64,000 nucleotides of DNA from Flammeovirga yaeyamensis (GTDB lineage Bacteria > Bacteroidota > Bacteroidia > Cytophagales > Flammeovirgaceae), in NCBI RefSeq assembly GCF_018736045.1, contig NZ_CP076132.1:3395501-3459500 (forward strand). The letters are read 5' to 3'. A program made the translations under genes and the position numbers. Of the stretch, positions 19,805 through 28,312 are shown in pieces (position 1 is the stretch's first letter; each line of letters begins with the position of its first letter). A model generated the notes under the pieces. The model did no database searches and was not told the DNA's origin. It saw only the letters and a list, made by a program, of their open reading frames with translations.

Positions 19805-20151
19805 ATGATGTAAAAATAAGAGATTCAATGAGAAAAATTAATTTTAACTTTTCATAACACAACACTAATAATTCTACTAACGAATTTATATACGATTTTG
19901 AATTATGTTTATTTTTCCAAATAATATTTTGATACCTTAAAATACATATTCATATAGTCATGTTATTTCTTTAAATAATTACATTCAAATCAGTTAATTA
20001 ACATATTTTTACATTATGCATTTAACATTGTACACACTATAGTGTTGTTAAATTTAACCAAATATCACTTTGGAGATTACAAATTTTTCGTCTTATATTT
20101 ATACTCATAAAGCAGCAATAAGAAATAGTTTTTGGGTTATTAAAGGAATTT

Positions 20152-20184
20152 ACAAGTCATATCCACTGGATATGACTTGTTTTT
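20152..20184 (+). terminator. Hairpin terminator downstream of truA, T-run on the plus strand
   Basis: ACAAGTCATATCC / GGATATGACTTGT (13 bp) with loop ACT. The T-run (TTTTG) follows in the plus direction. On the minus strand, where truA ends 3 bp away, only AAATTCC follows. It may still release truA mRNA weakly. Confidence 0.75.
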
Positions 20185-20186
20185 GT

Positions 20187-20990
20187 TTATACTTCTTCAA
20201 AATCTTTATCAAAAGTGATTTTATGAAGGTTTAGTGCCGAAGCTGGTGCTACATAGCCTAATTGTGTTCGATTATCATTAGGTAATAATGCTTCTCTAAT
20301 ATCATCAAGTGATAATTCCCCTTTTCCAAGCATAAATAAAGTACCGATCATCATACGTACTTGATGACGCATAAAACCTTTACCATGTACATAAAAGATA
20401 TATGATTTTTTAGGAAAGAAAGTCGCTTGAATTTCTGTGTTCTCTTTAATCTCACAATAATCTATTGTCCTTTCAAGACTCACTCCTTCTTTGGGTTGCT
20501 TACAAAAGCGACCAAAGTAATGAGTACCTTCGTATAACTTTGCTCCCTCTTTCATTAATTCAATATCCAAATCATGTTGGATGCTTATCATATAAGGTGA
20601 ACAGAAAGGATGTATCTTCTCACCAAAAGTAAATAAATATTGATATTCTTTTGTTTTACTATCCTGAATGATGTTGAATTTATCGTCTACCTTTCGAATC
20701 GAGAGTCCTTTAATATCTTGTGGAAGATTCTTATTGAACAAATCAAAAAATTCTGATTCATCTAATTCTTGCCAGACAAATAATTCAAAAGCAGAATGAT
20801 TGGCCGAAACATAAGTATCTGTTCTAGATGTCCCCAATGTTTTAAACTTCACTTCACCACCTAAAACAAAGTTGATGGTTTTATTAATCATTCCTTGAAC
20901 AGTTTTAAAACCTGGCTGTATCATCCATCCGTGAAAACGATATCCACAATATTGAATTTCGATAAGGTAATTATGTCTTTTATTTTTCAT
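20187..20990 (-). CDS. TruA-family tRNA pseudouridine synthase, divergent active-site motif
   Basis: A TruA-family enzyme (267 residues), which normally makes pseudouridine at positions 38-40 of tRNA anticodon arms. The fold markers are present: YCGYRFHGWMIQP at the N terminus, KEYQYLF in the middle and GKGFMRHQVRMMIGTL at the C terminus. The catalytic Asp lies in SRTDTYVSA, where standard TruA has GRTDAGVHA, so three or four positions around the Asp differ. This may be the second TruA-like enzyme found in some Bacteroidota and not the housekeeping TruA, so no gene symbol is given. A -7 box is present 31 nt upstream. Confidence 0.85.
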   Translation of the reverse strand: MKNKRHNYLIEIQYCGYRFHGWMIQPGFKTVQGMINKTINFVLGGEVKFKTLGTSRTDTYVSANHSAFELFVWQELDESEFFDLFNKNLPQDIKGLSIRKVDDKFNIIQDSKTKEYQYLFTFGEKIHPFCSPYMISIQHDLDIELMKEGAKLYEGTHYFGRFCKQPKEGVSLERTIDYCEIKENTEIQATFFPKKSYIFYVHGKGFMRHQVRMMIGTLFMLGKGELSLDDIREALLPNDNRTQLGYVAPASALNLHKITFDKDFEEV

Positions 20991-21020
20991 TTTAAATACT
21001 TTTCAACTTTTTGGATGTTT

Positions 21021-21028
21021 CAAATTTA
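21021..21028 (-). promoter_or_regulatory. Promoter -7 box TAAATTTG
   Basis: Exact TAnnTTTG on the minus strand (CAAATTTA on plus), 30 nt before the truA-family ATG at 20990. Confidence 0.55.
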
Positions 21029-21207
21029 ACACCCTTCCCTATACCTTGTATTATATATTCGGATTTTTAAATTATATCGCCTCATCCTTAAAATATGTTT
21101 AATAAAATACGTTTTTAGATGAGAAATTTTGTAAATTATTGTGACTAATGCTAAACCCCAATAACAATGGCGATTTATAATCGTACTATTGATTATTCTA
21201 AACTATA

Positions 21208-21729
21208 ATGAAAATGATACAAATAATTGATGGGAACTTTGAAGAACTATGGAATATTTACTCCTATTCTTTTCCCGAAGACGAACAAAGAAGTAAAGAA
21301 GACATCCTTCAGCTAATGCATGAAGGAGAATTGCATTTCAAAGGCATTTATGAACACGATACACTCTATGGTTTAATTGCCTATAGACAGCTTGATAATT
21401 TTATTTATATCGAGTACTATGCTATGGCAAAAGAATCACGTGGTTTAGGCCTTGGTACTAGATTTCTAAACTTCTTTACTCAGCAATTTAGACACTATTG
21501 TATTGTCTTAGAAGTAGAAAAACCTACATCAGAAGTGAGTCAGAAACGTATTAAATTCTACGAGAAATCTGGTTTCAAATTCAACAACAATAATTTTGAA
21601 CAACCACCTTTAACAGATGATGGTAATGCTGTGCCAATGAATCTTATGTCATGGCCTATCTTAATTGAAGATACAGGATTTGAAATGGTAAAAGATATAT
21701 TATACAAAAAAGTATATCATTTAGTTTAA
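21208..21729 (+). CDS. GNAT-family N-acetyltransferase
   Basis: A 173-residue acetyltransferase of the GNAT superfamily; substrate unknown. The acetyl-CoA-binding motif A is RGLGLGTRFLNFF near residues 77-89, preceded by the usual beta strand (FIYIEYYAMAKES). The later KRIKFYEKSGFKF block is the typical motif B. There is no signal peptide. It begins ATGAAAATG, so translation may start at residue 1 or 3. Its stop codon overlaps that of the convergent MaoC-like gene in the four bases TTAA (21726-21729), with an 11-bp AT-rich hairpin around the overlap. Confidence 0.88.
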   Translation: MKMIQIIDGNFEELWNIYSYSFPEDEQRSKEDILQLMHEGELHFKGIYEHDTLYGLIAYRQLDNFIYIEYYAMAKESRGLGLGTRFLNFFTQQFRHYCIVLEVEKPTSEVSQKRIKFYEKSGFKFNNNNFEQPPLTDDGNAVPMNLMSWPILIEDTGFEMVKDILYKKVYHLV

Positions 21730-21741
21730 ATAAATGATATA
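21713..21741. terminator. AT-rich hairpin centred on overlapping stop codons
   Basis: TATATCATTTA / TAAATGATATA (11 bp) with a 7-nt loop GTTTAAA. Both convergent stops lie in the loop as TTAA. No GC-rich stem or T-run, so termination here would be weak. Confidence 0.45.
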
Positions 21742-22598
21742 TGACCTACGGATAAATTTTTACCATTAGTATCGCTCAATACTAACTTATTGATGTCCTT
21801 TTCGATATAATTAGTAGAAATTGATACCTCTACTTTATTATTTGGTAATACAACAGGCTTGATAAATTTTAACTCAATTTCTTTTATCGGGCCTTTTTCT
21901 TTTTCCACTGATTCAAATGTTTTTGCTAATTGACCTAAACCATGAAGAATTTTTTTCTTAAATGGTGTTTTCTGTGCAATAAAATCTACCCAGTGTATTG
22001 GATTAAAATCTCCTGTTAACTGTGCAAACTCATATCCTGCTTCTTCTAAAACTGACCATTCTCCAACGGTGGTCATTTCTATCTCCGTACGATCAAAAGT
22101 GGTGGTCTTCTTTTTCTTTCCGATAATAAAAGCAGAGAATAAAGTCACTTCTATAATAGTTTCCTCTTTTTGATGACCCACATATAATTTCTGCTTTACT
22201 CTTGCTCTACCATTATCTTCAGTTATATCTATAATTTCTGTTTTTGCAAAAAGTGTCTTATCTCTACTTAGCTTACCGTACACCTTTAAATTCACACCTT
22301 GATTAATGATTTTTGAGATTTTATAAGGCACCATGCACAATAAAGACATTCCTAAGTGAAGTGCAAATTGACTAAACATATGAGGAGGAACGCTATCTGA
22401 ATATTTAGATACGTCTGTACCTGACCATAATGAGTAAGCTTCAATAAGTTTATCTGTTGGTTGTTTTAGCGTTTTTTCAAGAACTGGAATATCCTTTTTA
22501 TTAGAAGATTCTAAAAACGGAAAAATCGTTTTGAAAAATATCCTCGTAATCATTCCGATCATTTTCCTCTGTTCCCAAACAAACTGTGTCTTCTTCAT
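21726..22598 (-). CDS. MaoC-like hot-dog hydratase, probable (R)-specific enoyl-CoA hydratase type
   Basis: A 290-residue double hot-dog protein. The C-terminal half carries the hydratase-2 motif: YEFAQLTGDFNPIHWVDFIA around residues 188-207, with Asp and His in DFNPIH as catalytic pair, followed by ILHGLG. The N-terminal half is a degenerate copy without the motif. Such proteins hydrate enoyl-CoA or act in fatty-acid or polyketide metabolism. The first 20 residues are basic and hydrophobic (MITRIFFKTIFPFL), which may indicate membrane contact or a slightly later start. It is transcribed alone and overlaps the GNAT gene end by 4 bp. Confidence 0.8.
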   Translation of the reverse strand: MKKTQFVWEQRKMIGMITRIFFKTIFPFLESSNKKDIPVLEKTLKQPTDKLIEAYSLWSGTDVSKYSDSVPPHMFSQFALHLGMSLLCMVPYKISKIINQGVNLKVYGKLSRDKTLFAKTEIIDITEDNGRARVKQKLYVGHQKEETIIEVTLFSAFIIGKKKKTTTFDRTEIEMTTVGEWSVLEEAGYEFAQLTGDFNPIHWVDFIAQKTPFKKKILHGLGQLAKTFESVEKEKGPIKEIELKFIKPVVLPNNKVEVSISTNYIEKDINKLVLSDTNGKNLSVGHISFI

Positions 22599-22720
22599 TA
22601 TATCAAAAAGTTATTCATGTATTCCTAAGCTAAACGAATAAAATACGCTTTCATTCGTTCAAACAGTGCAGGTGTAATTTTAAAAAATTTAATGTGTATC
22701 ACGATACAATACACAAATAT

Positions 22721-22756
22721 AAAAAAAAGCATATGCTGAAAACAACATATGCTTTA
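22721..22756 (-). terminator. Terminator after the rhodanese gene
   Basis: AAAGCATATG / CATATGCTTT stem (10 bp), loop of 10 nt, followed on the minus strand by eight T (the A-run at 22721-22728). Confidence 0.88.
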
Positions 22757-22778
22757 ACTCATCTATTTCCGATATTAA

Positions 22779-23042
22779 TTACAATAAACTTTGCCAGCCT
22801 CCAGCGTTATAAACTTCTTTAACGCCTGCTGCCTCAATTAATGCTTTTGCAACACCTGCTCTACCTCTAGACAAACAGCATAAAACAATTGGTGAATTAA
22901 TGTCCTTTACCTCTTGTATTCTTGCTTGAATATCGTTTACTGGGATATTAATGGCATTTTCAATATGTCCTTCATCAAACTCCATTTCAGAACGTACATC
23001 AATTAATGTTGCACCGTTTTGTATTAATTCTTTATAGTTCAT
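22779..23042 (-). CDS. Single-domain rhodanese-like protein
   Basis: An 87-residue rhodanese-like domain, a sulfurtransferase or sulfur-carrier module. It has LIDVRSEMEFDEGHIENAINIP, the standard N-terminal block, and the active-site loop CCLSRGRAGVAK, in which the second Cys is the persulfide-forming residue. There is no signal peptide, so it should be cytoplasmic. Its length is typical of GlpE-like proteins. It is a single-gene unit with an exact -7 box upstream and a strong terminator downstream. Confidence 0.9.
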   Translation of the reverse strand: MNYKELIQNGATLIDVRSEMEFDEGHIENAINIPVNDIQARIQEVKDINSPIVLCCLSRGRAGVAKALIEAAGVKEVYNAGGWQSLL

Positions 23043-23065
23043 ATCATGTTTATTTTAGTACAATA

Positions 23066-23073
23066 CAAATGTA
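23066..23073 (-). promoter_or_regulatory. Promoter -7 box TACATTTG
   Basis: Exact TAnnTTTG on the minus strand (CAAATGTA on plus), 23 nt before the rhodanese ATG, giving a very short leader. Confidence 0.55.
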
Positions 23074-23110
23074 ACAGATTGATTATTCGCCGATTGTAAC
23101 ATTTATCACA

Positions 23111-23145
23111 TAAAAAGAAAGCCAACGAAATTCGTCGGCTTCTTT
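23111..23145 (-). terminator. Probable terminator after the beta-propeller lipoprotein gene
   Basis: AAGCCAACG / CGTCGGCTT with one mismatch, flanked on the minus strand by a T-run (AAAAAG on plus). Confidence 0.65.
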
Positions 23146-23175
23146 AGAATCGATAGTACAGTACAAATAAATTCT

Positions 23176-24114
23176 TTATTGAATATCAAAGACAGTTACT
23201 TTTTTATCATCTTTCGAGTAAGCAACTACTTTGTCTTCATTTGCTCCAATTTCAGATATATCATTCAATTTTATTAAAGCCATTTCTTTTAATGATGTTT
23301 TATGGTAAACAGTTAGGGTATTGTCATCTCTTTCTGCAACAAATAAATAATTACTATTCACAGCAAGAGTCACTTTACCTTTTAAACCTGACAAAGTTTT
23401 AAATAAATCGCCTGTTTCCTTGTTAATAATAGCCACTTTACCCCCACTGTATGCATAAATATAATTAGCATCTTGAGTAGCATTCATACCAAAGCTTAAT
23501 GTAAAGTCTAGTGTTCCATTATCTTTTAAGACTCCATTATCAAGTGTATAATCTTTAATTTTTTCAGATGGGTCAAACCAATACGTATGATTACCATCCA
23601 CTAAGACATAGTTTAAGAACATTGTACCATATGGATTATCTTTTTTCATGGTTTCAGTGGTGATATCTCCTTGATCATCCAAACCCAATTGTATGATATC
23701 CTCACCAGCTTCTACAACTACCAAACCTGCCTTGTTATAAGTAACAGTAGAATAATTACCCGTTTTAAATGATGATGTCTTCTGACCATTTGCAATATCC
23801 ATAACCACTACTTGATTATCAAAAGCACCCCCATCTACTACATATATTTTATTACCATTCACTACCATATCGTTAATCTGATGATCGACAGCAAATGAAT
23901 TACTTTCAACTAATTGTATATCTTTCGAATCTTCCACTGTTGGAGTACCCAATGTAATTTTATCAAAATTTGTGGTCGCACTTTGTCCATCAGGTGTTTG
24001 ATTTGGACTTTCAGTTTGAGGTTGAATATTTTCTGGTTCTATTTTATTCGTATTATCACAGCTAAATAATGCTGATGATAAAGCAACAGCTACTAAGATT
24101 TTTGTGAGTTTCAT
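23176..24114 (-). CDS. Beta-propeller lipoprotein of unknown function
   Basis: An exported lipoprotein of 312 residues. The signal peptide ends with lipobox LFSC (Cys19). A Pro/Thr/Asn/Gln-rich spacer (about 20-50) follows, then a run of short beta repeats with patterns such as NDMVVNGNKIYVVDGG, NSNYLFVAERDDNTLTVYHK and NEDKVVAYSKDDKKVTVFD. This layout matches a YncE-like or quinoprotein-like beta-propeller. No catalytic motif or ligand residue can be assigned. It is monocistronic with a weak terminator. It could be a surface or periplasmic binding protein. Confidence 0.75.
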   Translation of the reverse strand: MKLTKILVAVALSSALFSCDNTNKIEPENIQPQTESPNQTPDGQSATTNFDKITLGTPTVEDSKDIQLVESNSFAVDHQINDMVVNGNKIYVVDGGAFDNQVVVMDIANGQKTSSFKTGNYSTVTYNKAGLVVVEAGEDIIQLGLDDQGDITTETMKKDNPYGTMFLNYVLVDGNHTYWFDPSEKIKDYTLDNGVLKDNGTLDFTLSFGMNATQDANYIYAYSGGKVAIINKETGDLFKTLSGLKGKVTLAVNSNYLFVAERDDNTLTVYHKTSLKEMALIKLNDISEIGANEDKVVAYSKDDKKVTVFDIQ

Positions 24115-24285
24115 AATTTCATAAGTTATTTGATGCTATATATTTTACGGTTTTTTAACACCTTAAGTGGTGTATAAATGAATATTTATTCATTATGTTA
24201 AGTATTATTAAAACACCAATAATCTTAATCGACTTAAAATCAACAACTCGTATATTTAGTTTAAACACAAACTAACGTTATCAAT

Positions 24286-24825
24286 ATGACTGAAAAAGAA
24301 AAAATGATCAATGGTTTACCCTATAATGCGGATGAACCTTCTTTAGTAGCAGATAGAAAAAGAGCGAAAAAATTAATGAAAGAATACAATGATTCTCCTG
24401 TAGATCTTAAAAAAGAGGTCTTGGATGAATTATTCGGACAAGAATTTAATGCACATATCGAAGCTCCATTTAGAGTTGATTATGGATATAACATAAAAAT
24501 TGGCCATAGCTTTTATAGTAATTTCAACCTTACCATCTTGGATGTTGCTCCTGTTGAAATCGGTTATCATGTTTTTATCGCACCTAATGTACTAATTGCG
24601 ACTGCTGGACATCCCGTTGATCCTATTGAAAGAAGTAATGGTGTTGAATTTGGTAAACCTATCAAAATTGGAAACCGAGTTTGGATTGGAGGAAATGTAG
24701 TGATTCTACCTGGGGTGACTATTGGAGACAATGTCACTATCGGAGCAGGAAGTGTCGTCACAAAAGACATTCCTTCTAATACTGTTGCTGTAGGCAACCC
24801 TTGCAAAGTGATAAAACATATATAA
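24286..24825 (+). CDS. Sugar O-acetyltransferase (Maa/NodL family)
   Basis: A left-handed beta-helix acetyltransferase of the maltose/galactoside O-acetyltransferase type (179 residues). The N-terminal Maa domain (EKEKMINGLPYNADEPSLVADR) precedes the hexapeptide-repeat region, with IGGNVVILPGVTIGDNVTIG near residues 128-147. The catalytic His lies in ATAGHPVDP near residue 109. It acetylates sugars with acetyl-CoA in the cytoplasm, often as a detoxification step; the natural acceptor is unknown. It has its own promoter region and a strong terminator. Confidence 0.92.
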   Translation: MTEKEKMINGLPYNADEPSLVADRKRAKKLMKEYNDSPVDLKKEVLDELFGQEFNAHIEAPFRVDYGYNIKIGHSFYSNFNLTILDVAPVEIGYHVFIAPNVLIATAGHPVDPIERSNGVEFGKPIKIGNRVWIGGNVVILPGVTIGDNVTIGAGSVVTKDIPSNTVAVGNPCKVIKHI

Positions 24826-24826
24826 T

Positions 24827-24872
24827 AAAAAAGCCGTCTAAATCATTATACTATGTTTTAGACGGCTTTTTT
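24827..24872. terminator. Bidirectional terminator
   Basis: AAAAAAGCCGTCTAAA / TTTAGACGGCTTTTTT (16 bp, perfect) with a 14-nt loop. It serves the sugar acetyltransferase gene and the convergent peroxidase gene. Confidence 0.93.
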
Positions 24873-24885
24873 AAATAGTATATTT

Positions 24886-25779
24886 CTAATCCAATATTTC
24901 TGCTAGATCGTTAGTCGATGGTGCAAAAGAATAAGCACCTGTAACAGCAGTAGAATAATTCATAATTTGATCTGAGTGTCCATCTTCTGTATTACCCAAC
25001 ATTCTATCTAATTGAATGTCTACACGGAAAGGATCACAAGTGTATGAGATAAACATTAATCCTCTTTCCTTAGCTGATCCAAATGGGAAAGATCTTCTCC
25101 AAATCTTCATAGCCACTCCATCATGCTTCGCATCTGTTCTAGATACGTGAGAATCTACTGGCATATCGTCACCTTCTAACTCAATAGAATCTACTTTCGT
25201 TCTACCAATAATCTTTTCTTGAACACTTACTGGCAGTTCATTAAACTTCTGTAAATCGTGCACCCATTTCTGATGAAAAACAAAAGATCCACCTTCTCCT
25301 TTTTCACCTGCTGGAATTAAAGCAGCAGCATATTTCTTTTCTTCTTTAGGATTGGCAGATCCATCCACAAAACCTGTTAAGTCTCTATGGTCTTTATATA
25401 CAAATCCATTTTCTGATAATACCACTTCGGCAACATCAGTTAATGATTCTTGAATCTTTAATGTTTGATCTAACACTGCAGATGTATCAACACCTACAAT
25501 TCTAAAATAAATATCCGCTTGAGTGGATGGCATTGAATATCCATTCTGACCTTCCAACGTCTTAAATGAATTTAGTTTTTCTGGTAGATGTGCTGCTGAT
25601 ATTTTATCTAATACATCTTTCCCGAAAGATACAACTACTTCTATCCCTTCGTCTTCTGTTTTAATCGCTTTTTTAATTGCCTTTTTGATCGAAGGGATAT
25701 CACTTGATGTAACCTTGAATTCTGAAACGTTAAATACGTTTGCTTCTTCGTTGAAGATGCCTAATTGATAATTTGTCAT
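24886..25779 (-). CDS. Dyp-type heme peroxidase (YfeX-like)
   Basis: A dye-decolourising-type peroxidase of 297 residues. It carries the GxxDG motif (GFVDG, D139), a proximal heme His candidate H211 in VDSHVSRT, and the distal Arg in WRRSFPFG (residues 228-229). No signal peptide is present, so it is cytoplasmic and close to the YfeX subgroup in length. It uses hydrogen peroxide; the physiological substrate is unknown. It is a single gene and shows no encapsulin neighbour. The near match TAACTTTA on the minus strand upstream may be its -7 box. Confidence 0.92.
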   Translation of the reverse strand: MTNYQLGIFNEEANVFNVSEFKVTSSDIPSIKKAIKKAIKTEDEGIEVVVSFGKDVLDKISAAHLPEKLNSFKTLEGQNGYSMPSTQADIYFRIVGVDTSAVLDQTLKIQESLTDVAEVVLSENGFVYKDHRDLTGFVDGSANPKEEKKYAAALIPAGEKGEGGSFVFHQKWVHDLQKFNELPVSVQEKIIGRTKVDSIELEGDDMPVDSHVSRTDAKHDGVAMKIWRRSFPFGSAKERGLMFISYTCDPFRVDIQLDRMLGNTEDGHSDQIMNYSTAVTGAYSFAPSTNDLAEILD

Positions 25780-26005
25780 TATAATTAATAAGTAATTTTT
25801 ATTTTAGATTCACTTGTAAAGTTAACGTATTCGAGTCTCTTTTTTCCATTTTCATTATCAAATATTAGTGAGTTTTATCACTAGACTTCAAAGAGTTATC
25901 CTATTTCATTGTATAATACTTGGTAACAATAAATTAAGATTTGAATTTTATTGATTACCTTTCGAACCGTTTCAGTGAAATCAACCATAACAATTATACT
26001 TTATA

Positions 26006-26893
26006 ATGATCACCAAGATTATTTACGGCATATTTATTAAACCAATCACATTGTTACCTTTCAGTATCTTATTCAAGATTTCTGATTTCCTTTATTTTGT
26101 TTTATACAGGATCTTAAAGTATAGAACAAGTGTGGTGAGAACGAACCTTAAGAACTCATTCCCAGAAAAATCACATGATGAAATCATTGAGATTGAAAAA
26201 GAGTTTTATGTGCATTTATGTGATTTGATCGTAGAATCATTTAAGGTATATAGTATCAAGGAAGATGAATTCTTTCAGCATATTGAGTATGATGACAATG
26301 GTCTGATCGATAAATATAAGGACAGGAACTTATGTGTTATTGGTACTCACTTCAATAATTTTGAATTTGCTGCAACTTCAGCTACCAAGGCTGTTGGACG
26401 AGAAGTCCATGCACTTTTCTCTAAATTATCAAACGATTTCTTCAACAAGCGTATGAAGGAATCTAGAAGTCAATTCGGTACTGTATTTATCGAAAAAAAT
26501 GAAGCGAAAGAATTCTTTAGCGAAAAACATGAAAAGCCTTTTGCTGTTATTTTTGGAGCTGACCAATCGCCCACTTACAGTAAGAATGTAATATGGACTG
26601 ATTTCCTGAATCAAGAAACTGCTTGCTTCTTTGGGCCTGAGAAATATGCAAAAGAACACAATATGGTGGTTATTTTCACTAAAACGATTAAAGTGAAAAG
26701 AGGCTATTATAAGTTAACTTTCGATGTGGTAACTGAAGATCCATTAAACGAACCTCATGGTGCTATTACTGAACGTCATAATAGATTCTTAGAGAAAGTA
26801 ATTCAAGAAAATCCTCCCTATTGGTTATGGACACACAAGCGTTGGAAGAGAAAAAGAAATGAAAACGAGGAAGTACTTCCTGCTTCTTTTTAA
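26006..26893 (+). CDS. LpxL/HtrB-like lipid A acyltransferase
   Basis: A late acyltransferase of the LpxL/LpxM superfamily (295 residues), expected to add an acyl chain to lipid A or a related amphiphile at the inner membrane. A hydrophobic N terminus (about residues 5-35) serves as anchor. The HxxxxE catalytic motif is H115-E120 in GTHFNNFE. FGADQSP is the next family block, and the C-terminal PPYWLWTHKRWKRK is diagnostic. A near match to the -7 box (TACCTTTC, 25956-25963) precedes it. It is a single gene followed by a terminator. Confidence 0.9.
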   Translation: MITKIIYGIFIKPITLLPFSILFKISDFLYFVLYRILKYRTSVVRTNLKNSFPEKSHDEIIEIEKEFYVHLCDLIVESFKVYSIKEDEFFQHIEYDDNGLIDKYKDRNLCVIGTHFNNFEFAATSATKAVGREVHALFSKLSNDFFNKRMKESRSQFGTVFIEKNEAKEFFSEKHEKPFAVIFGADQSPTYSKNVIWTDFLNQETACFFGPEKYAKEHNMVVIFTKTIKVKRGYYKLTFDVVTEDPLNEPHGAITERHNRFLEKVIQENPPYWLWTHKRWKRKRNENEEVLPASF

Positions 26894-26941
26894 GGAAATA
26901 TATTTGACTAAGTTGGAAGAAACCTCTTGGTCGTTTTAATT

Positions 26942-26970
26942 AGCCCATGATTGAAGTCATGGGTTTTTTA
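26942..26970 (+). terminator. Terminator after the LpxL-like gene
   Basis: CCCATGA / TCATGGG stem with loop TTGAAG and a run of T. It could also limit read-through from the convergent toxin gene. Confidence 0.85.
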
Positions 26971-26979
26971 TTGTTTAAT

Positions 26980-27240
26980 TTAATAATGCCCAAAGCAACT
27001 ATACAAATAGATGTCATCACCATCTACATAATATACAAGACGATCTTTTTTATTGATTCTCCTTGAATAATAACCAGATAAATTATTCTTCAGAGCTTCG
27101 GGACTTCCTTTACAACAAAGTAGACCATTAATACTGATGTCTTGGATAAGTTCCTTGATCTTATCCATATCCGATTTTCTATTTTTCTTTTTAAGGATTT
27201 TATATCCTTTATCAAAAGTAGCTGTAGTTTTAAAGTTCAT
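26980..27240 (-). CDS. Txe/YoeB-type mRNA interferase toxin
   Basis: An 86-residue toxin of the RelE/YoeB superfamily that cuts mRNA on the ribosome. It matches the family pattern in order: KGSPEALKNNLSGYYSRRI, then RLVYYVDGDDIYLYSCFGHY at the C terminus. The expected catalytic residues Glu (in GSPEALK), Arg (in RLVY) and the terminal His-Tyr are all present, so the toxin looks intact. The double Cys in GLLCCKG is unusual. It overlaps the upstream antitoxin gene by 11 bp, the usual arrangement for this class. Confidence 0.9.
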   Translation of the reverse strand: MNFKTTATFDKGYKILKKKNRKSDMDKIKELIQDISINGLLCCKGSPEALKNNLSGYYSRRINKKDRLVYYVDGDDIYLYSCFGHY

Positions 27241-27505
27241 CTAGGTGGTTAAAAAGATCATCGACATTATCAAAACTCTTTGAACGGCCTTCTTTACGAT
27301 CATGATCAGACTGTTTAATTTCATCAACAATATCTTTGTCACTGAGAATATACGATGTTTCTTTCCAAGATCTATATTCAGCCTCTTCTACAATAATGTA
27401 ATTACCTTTTTTTGTGGTTATAGCAAGTTCTTCAGAGTTATTAGTTATCTTATCTAACCACTCTTTTGCGTTATTTCTGAAATTGGTTATTGAAGTAATA
27501 AGCAT
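27230..27505 (-). CDS. YefM/Phd-type antitoxin
   Basis: A 91-residue antitoxin of the Phd/YefM family. The N-terminal DNA-binding part reads SITNFRNNAKEWLDKITNN followed by ELAITTKKGNYIIVEEAEY, the characteristic beta strand pair. The C-terminal half is acidic and extended (SDHDRKEGRSKSFDNVDDL), as expected for the toxin-wrapping region. It precedes and overlaps the toxin gene by 11 bp. Autoregulation at the upstream AT-rich region is expected for the family, but no operator was identified. Confidence 0.9.
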   Translation of the reverse strand: MLITSITNFRNNAKEWLDKITNNSEELAITTKKGNYIIVEEAEYRSWKETSYILSDKDIVDEIKQSDHDRKEGRSKSFDNVDDLFNHLDEL

Positions 27506-27669
27506 GTAATTATGTATTTAATTATGTACGCAATATAATGCATTATTAGATATATAATGAATTAATTAACACTTTAGTAACAAGTTAACAATTTACATTA
27601 ATCCTTTTTCTAGGGGTCTTTGAATTAGTTTGCAGTATAACTTTTTAATCAAAGCCGAGTTATATATCC

Positions 27670-28281
27670 ATGAATAAAGAAGCATATAAGCACTTATCGG
27701 AAGTTGATCCCATATTATCGAATATACTCCATGAGGTCGAATTAGAGCCTATCGAAAATACTCATTCTATATTTCATGATTTAATGAGTTGCGTTATCGA
27801 ACAACAAATTCATTATAGAAGTACTAAAAATATATTTAAGAACTTACTAGCTAAAGCTGATATTACTCTTCTTACTCTAGATAACTTCCCCATTTTTGAA
27901 GAACAGGCTTTAAGCCAAATCAAGTTATCAGAAAGGAAGTTCGAGACAATACATCATACGGTCACCTTCTTTACAGAACATTCAATAGATTGGTTATCAC
28001 TTGATGATAACGAGGTAAGAAATCATCTAAAATCAATTAAAGGTATTGGTGTTTGGACAATGGACATGATTTTATTGTATTCTCTAGAGCGGTCTAATAT
28101 CCTTTCTTATGACGATTTCCATCTCAAAAATATGATGCAAAAACTCTATTATCCTGAAAGAGAAAAAGTAGGTAAAAAAGAGTTGAAATTGATAGGTGAA
28201 AAATGGGCTCCATTTAAAAGTTTGGCTTTCCTTACTTTAATGCAATACAAAAAAGACATAAAAAAAAGGGGAAACAAATAG
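27670..28281 (+). CDS. DNA-3-methyladenine glycosylase, AlkA/HhH-GPD family
   Basis: A 203-residue helix-hairpin-helix DNA glycosylase that removes alkylated bases. The HhH element is LKSIKGIGVWTMDMIL near residues 120-135, and the catalytic Asp is D149 in SYDDFHL, where AlkA has a conserved Asp. It lacks the extra N-terminal domain of E. coli AlkA, like many short bacterial homologs. The block SCVIEQQIHYRSTKNIF near residues 40-56 matches the family N-terminal helices. It is a single gene that converges on the GH97 gene, with its stop codon in the loop of the shared hairpin. Confidence 0.88.
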   Translation: MNKEAYKHLSEVDPILSNILHEVELEPIENTHSIFHDLMSCVIEQQIHYRSTKNIFKNLLAKADITLLTLDNFPIFEEQALSQIKLSERKFETIHHTVTFFTEHSIDWLSLDDNEVRNHLKSIKGIGVWTMDMILLYSLERSNILSYDDFHLKNMMQKLYYPEREKVGKKELKLIGEKWAPFKSLAFLTLMQYKKDIKKRGNK

Positions 28282-28291
28282 CTTCCCCTTT
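28265..28291. terminator. Bidirectional terminator at the end of the mannan locus
   Basis: AAAGGGGAA / TTCCCCTTT stem with a 9-nt loop. A-run on the left and TCTT on the right. The TAG of the glycosylase gene (28279-28281) is in the loop. It is the distal end of the polysaccharide locus. Confidence 0.8.
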
Positions 28292-28312
28292 CTTCTTGAC
28301 AAAACAATTGAT

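Larger units (their letters stand above)
19751..20186. other. Intergenic region, 436 bp, with a plus-oriented hairpin terminator
   Basis: AT-rich gap upstream of the csaA operon and downstream of truA. The left end carries the promoter of the repeat-protein/csaA operon. The right end carries a terminator whose T-run faces the plus strand although no protein gene is read in that direction here. I see no tRNA or other named RNA, but a small plus-strand transcript is possible. Confidence 0.45.

Noticed and set aside
19644-19865. Minus-strand frame of 73 codons overlapping the repeat-protein start
   Set aside because: It is in another frame of the same strand, and the -7 box at 19797 lies inside it.
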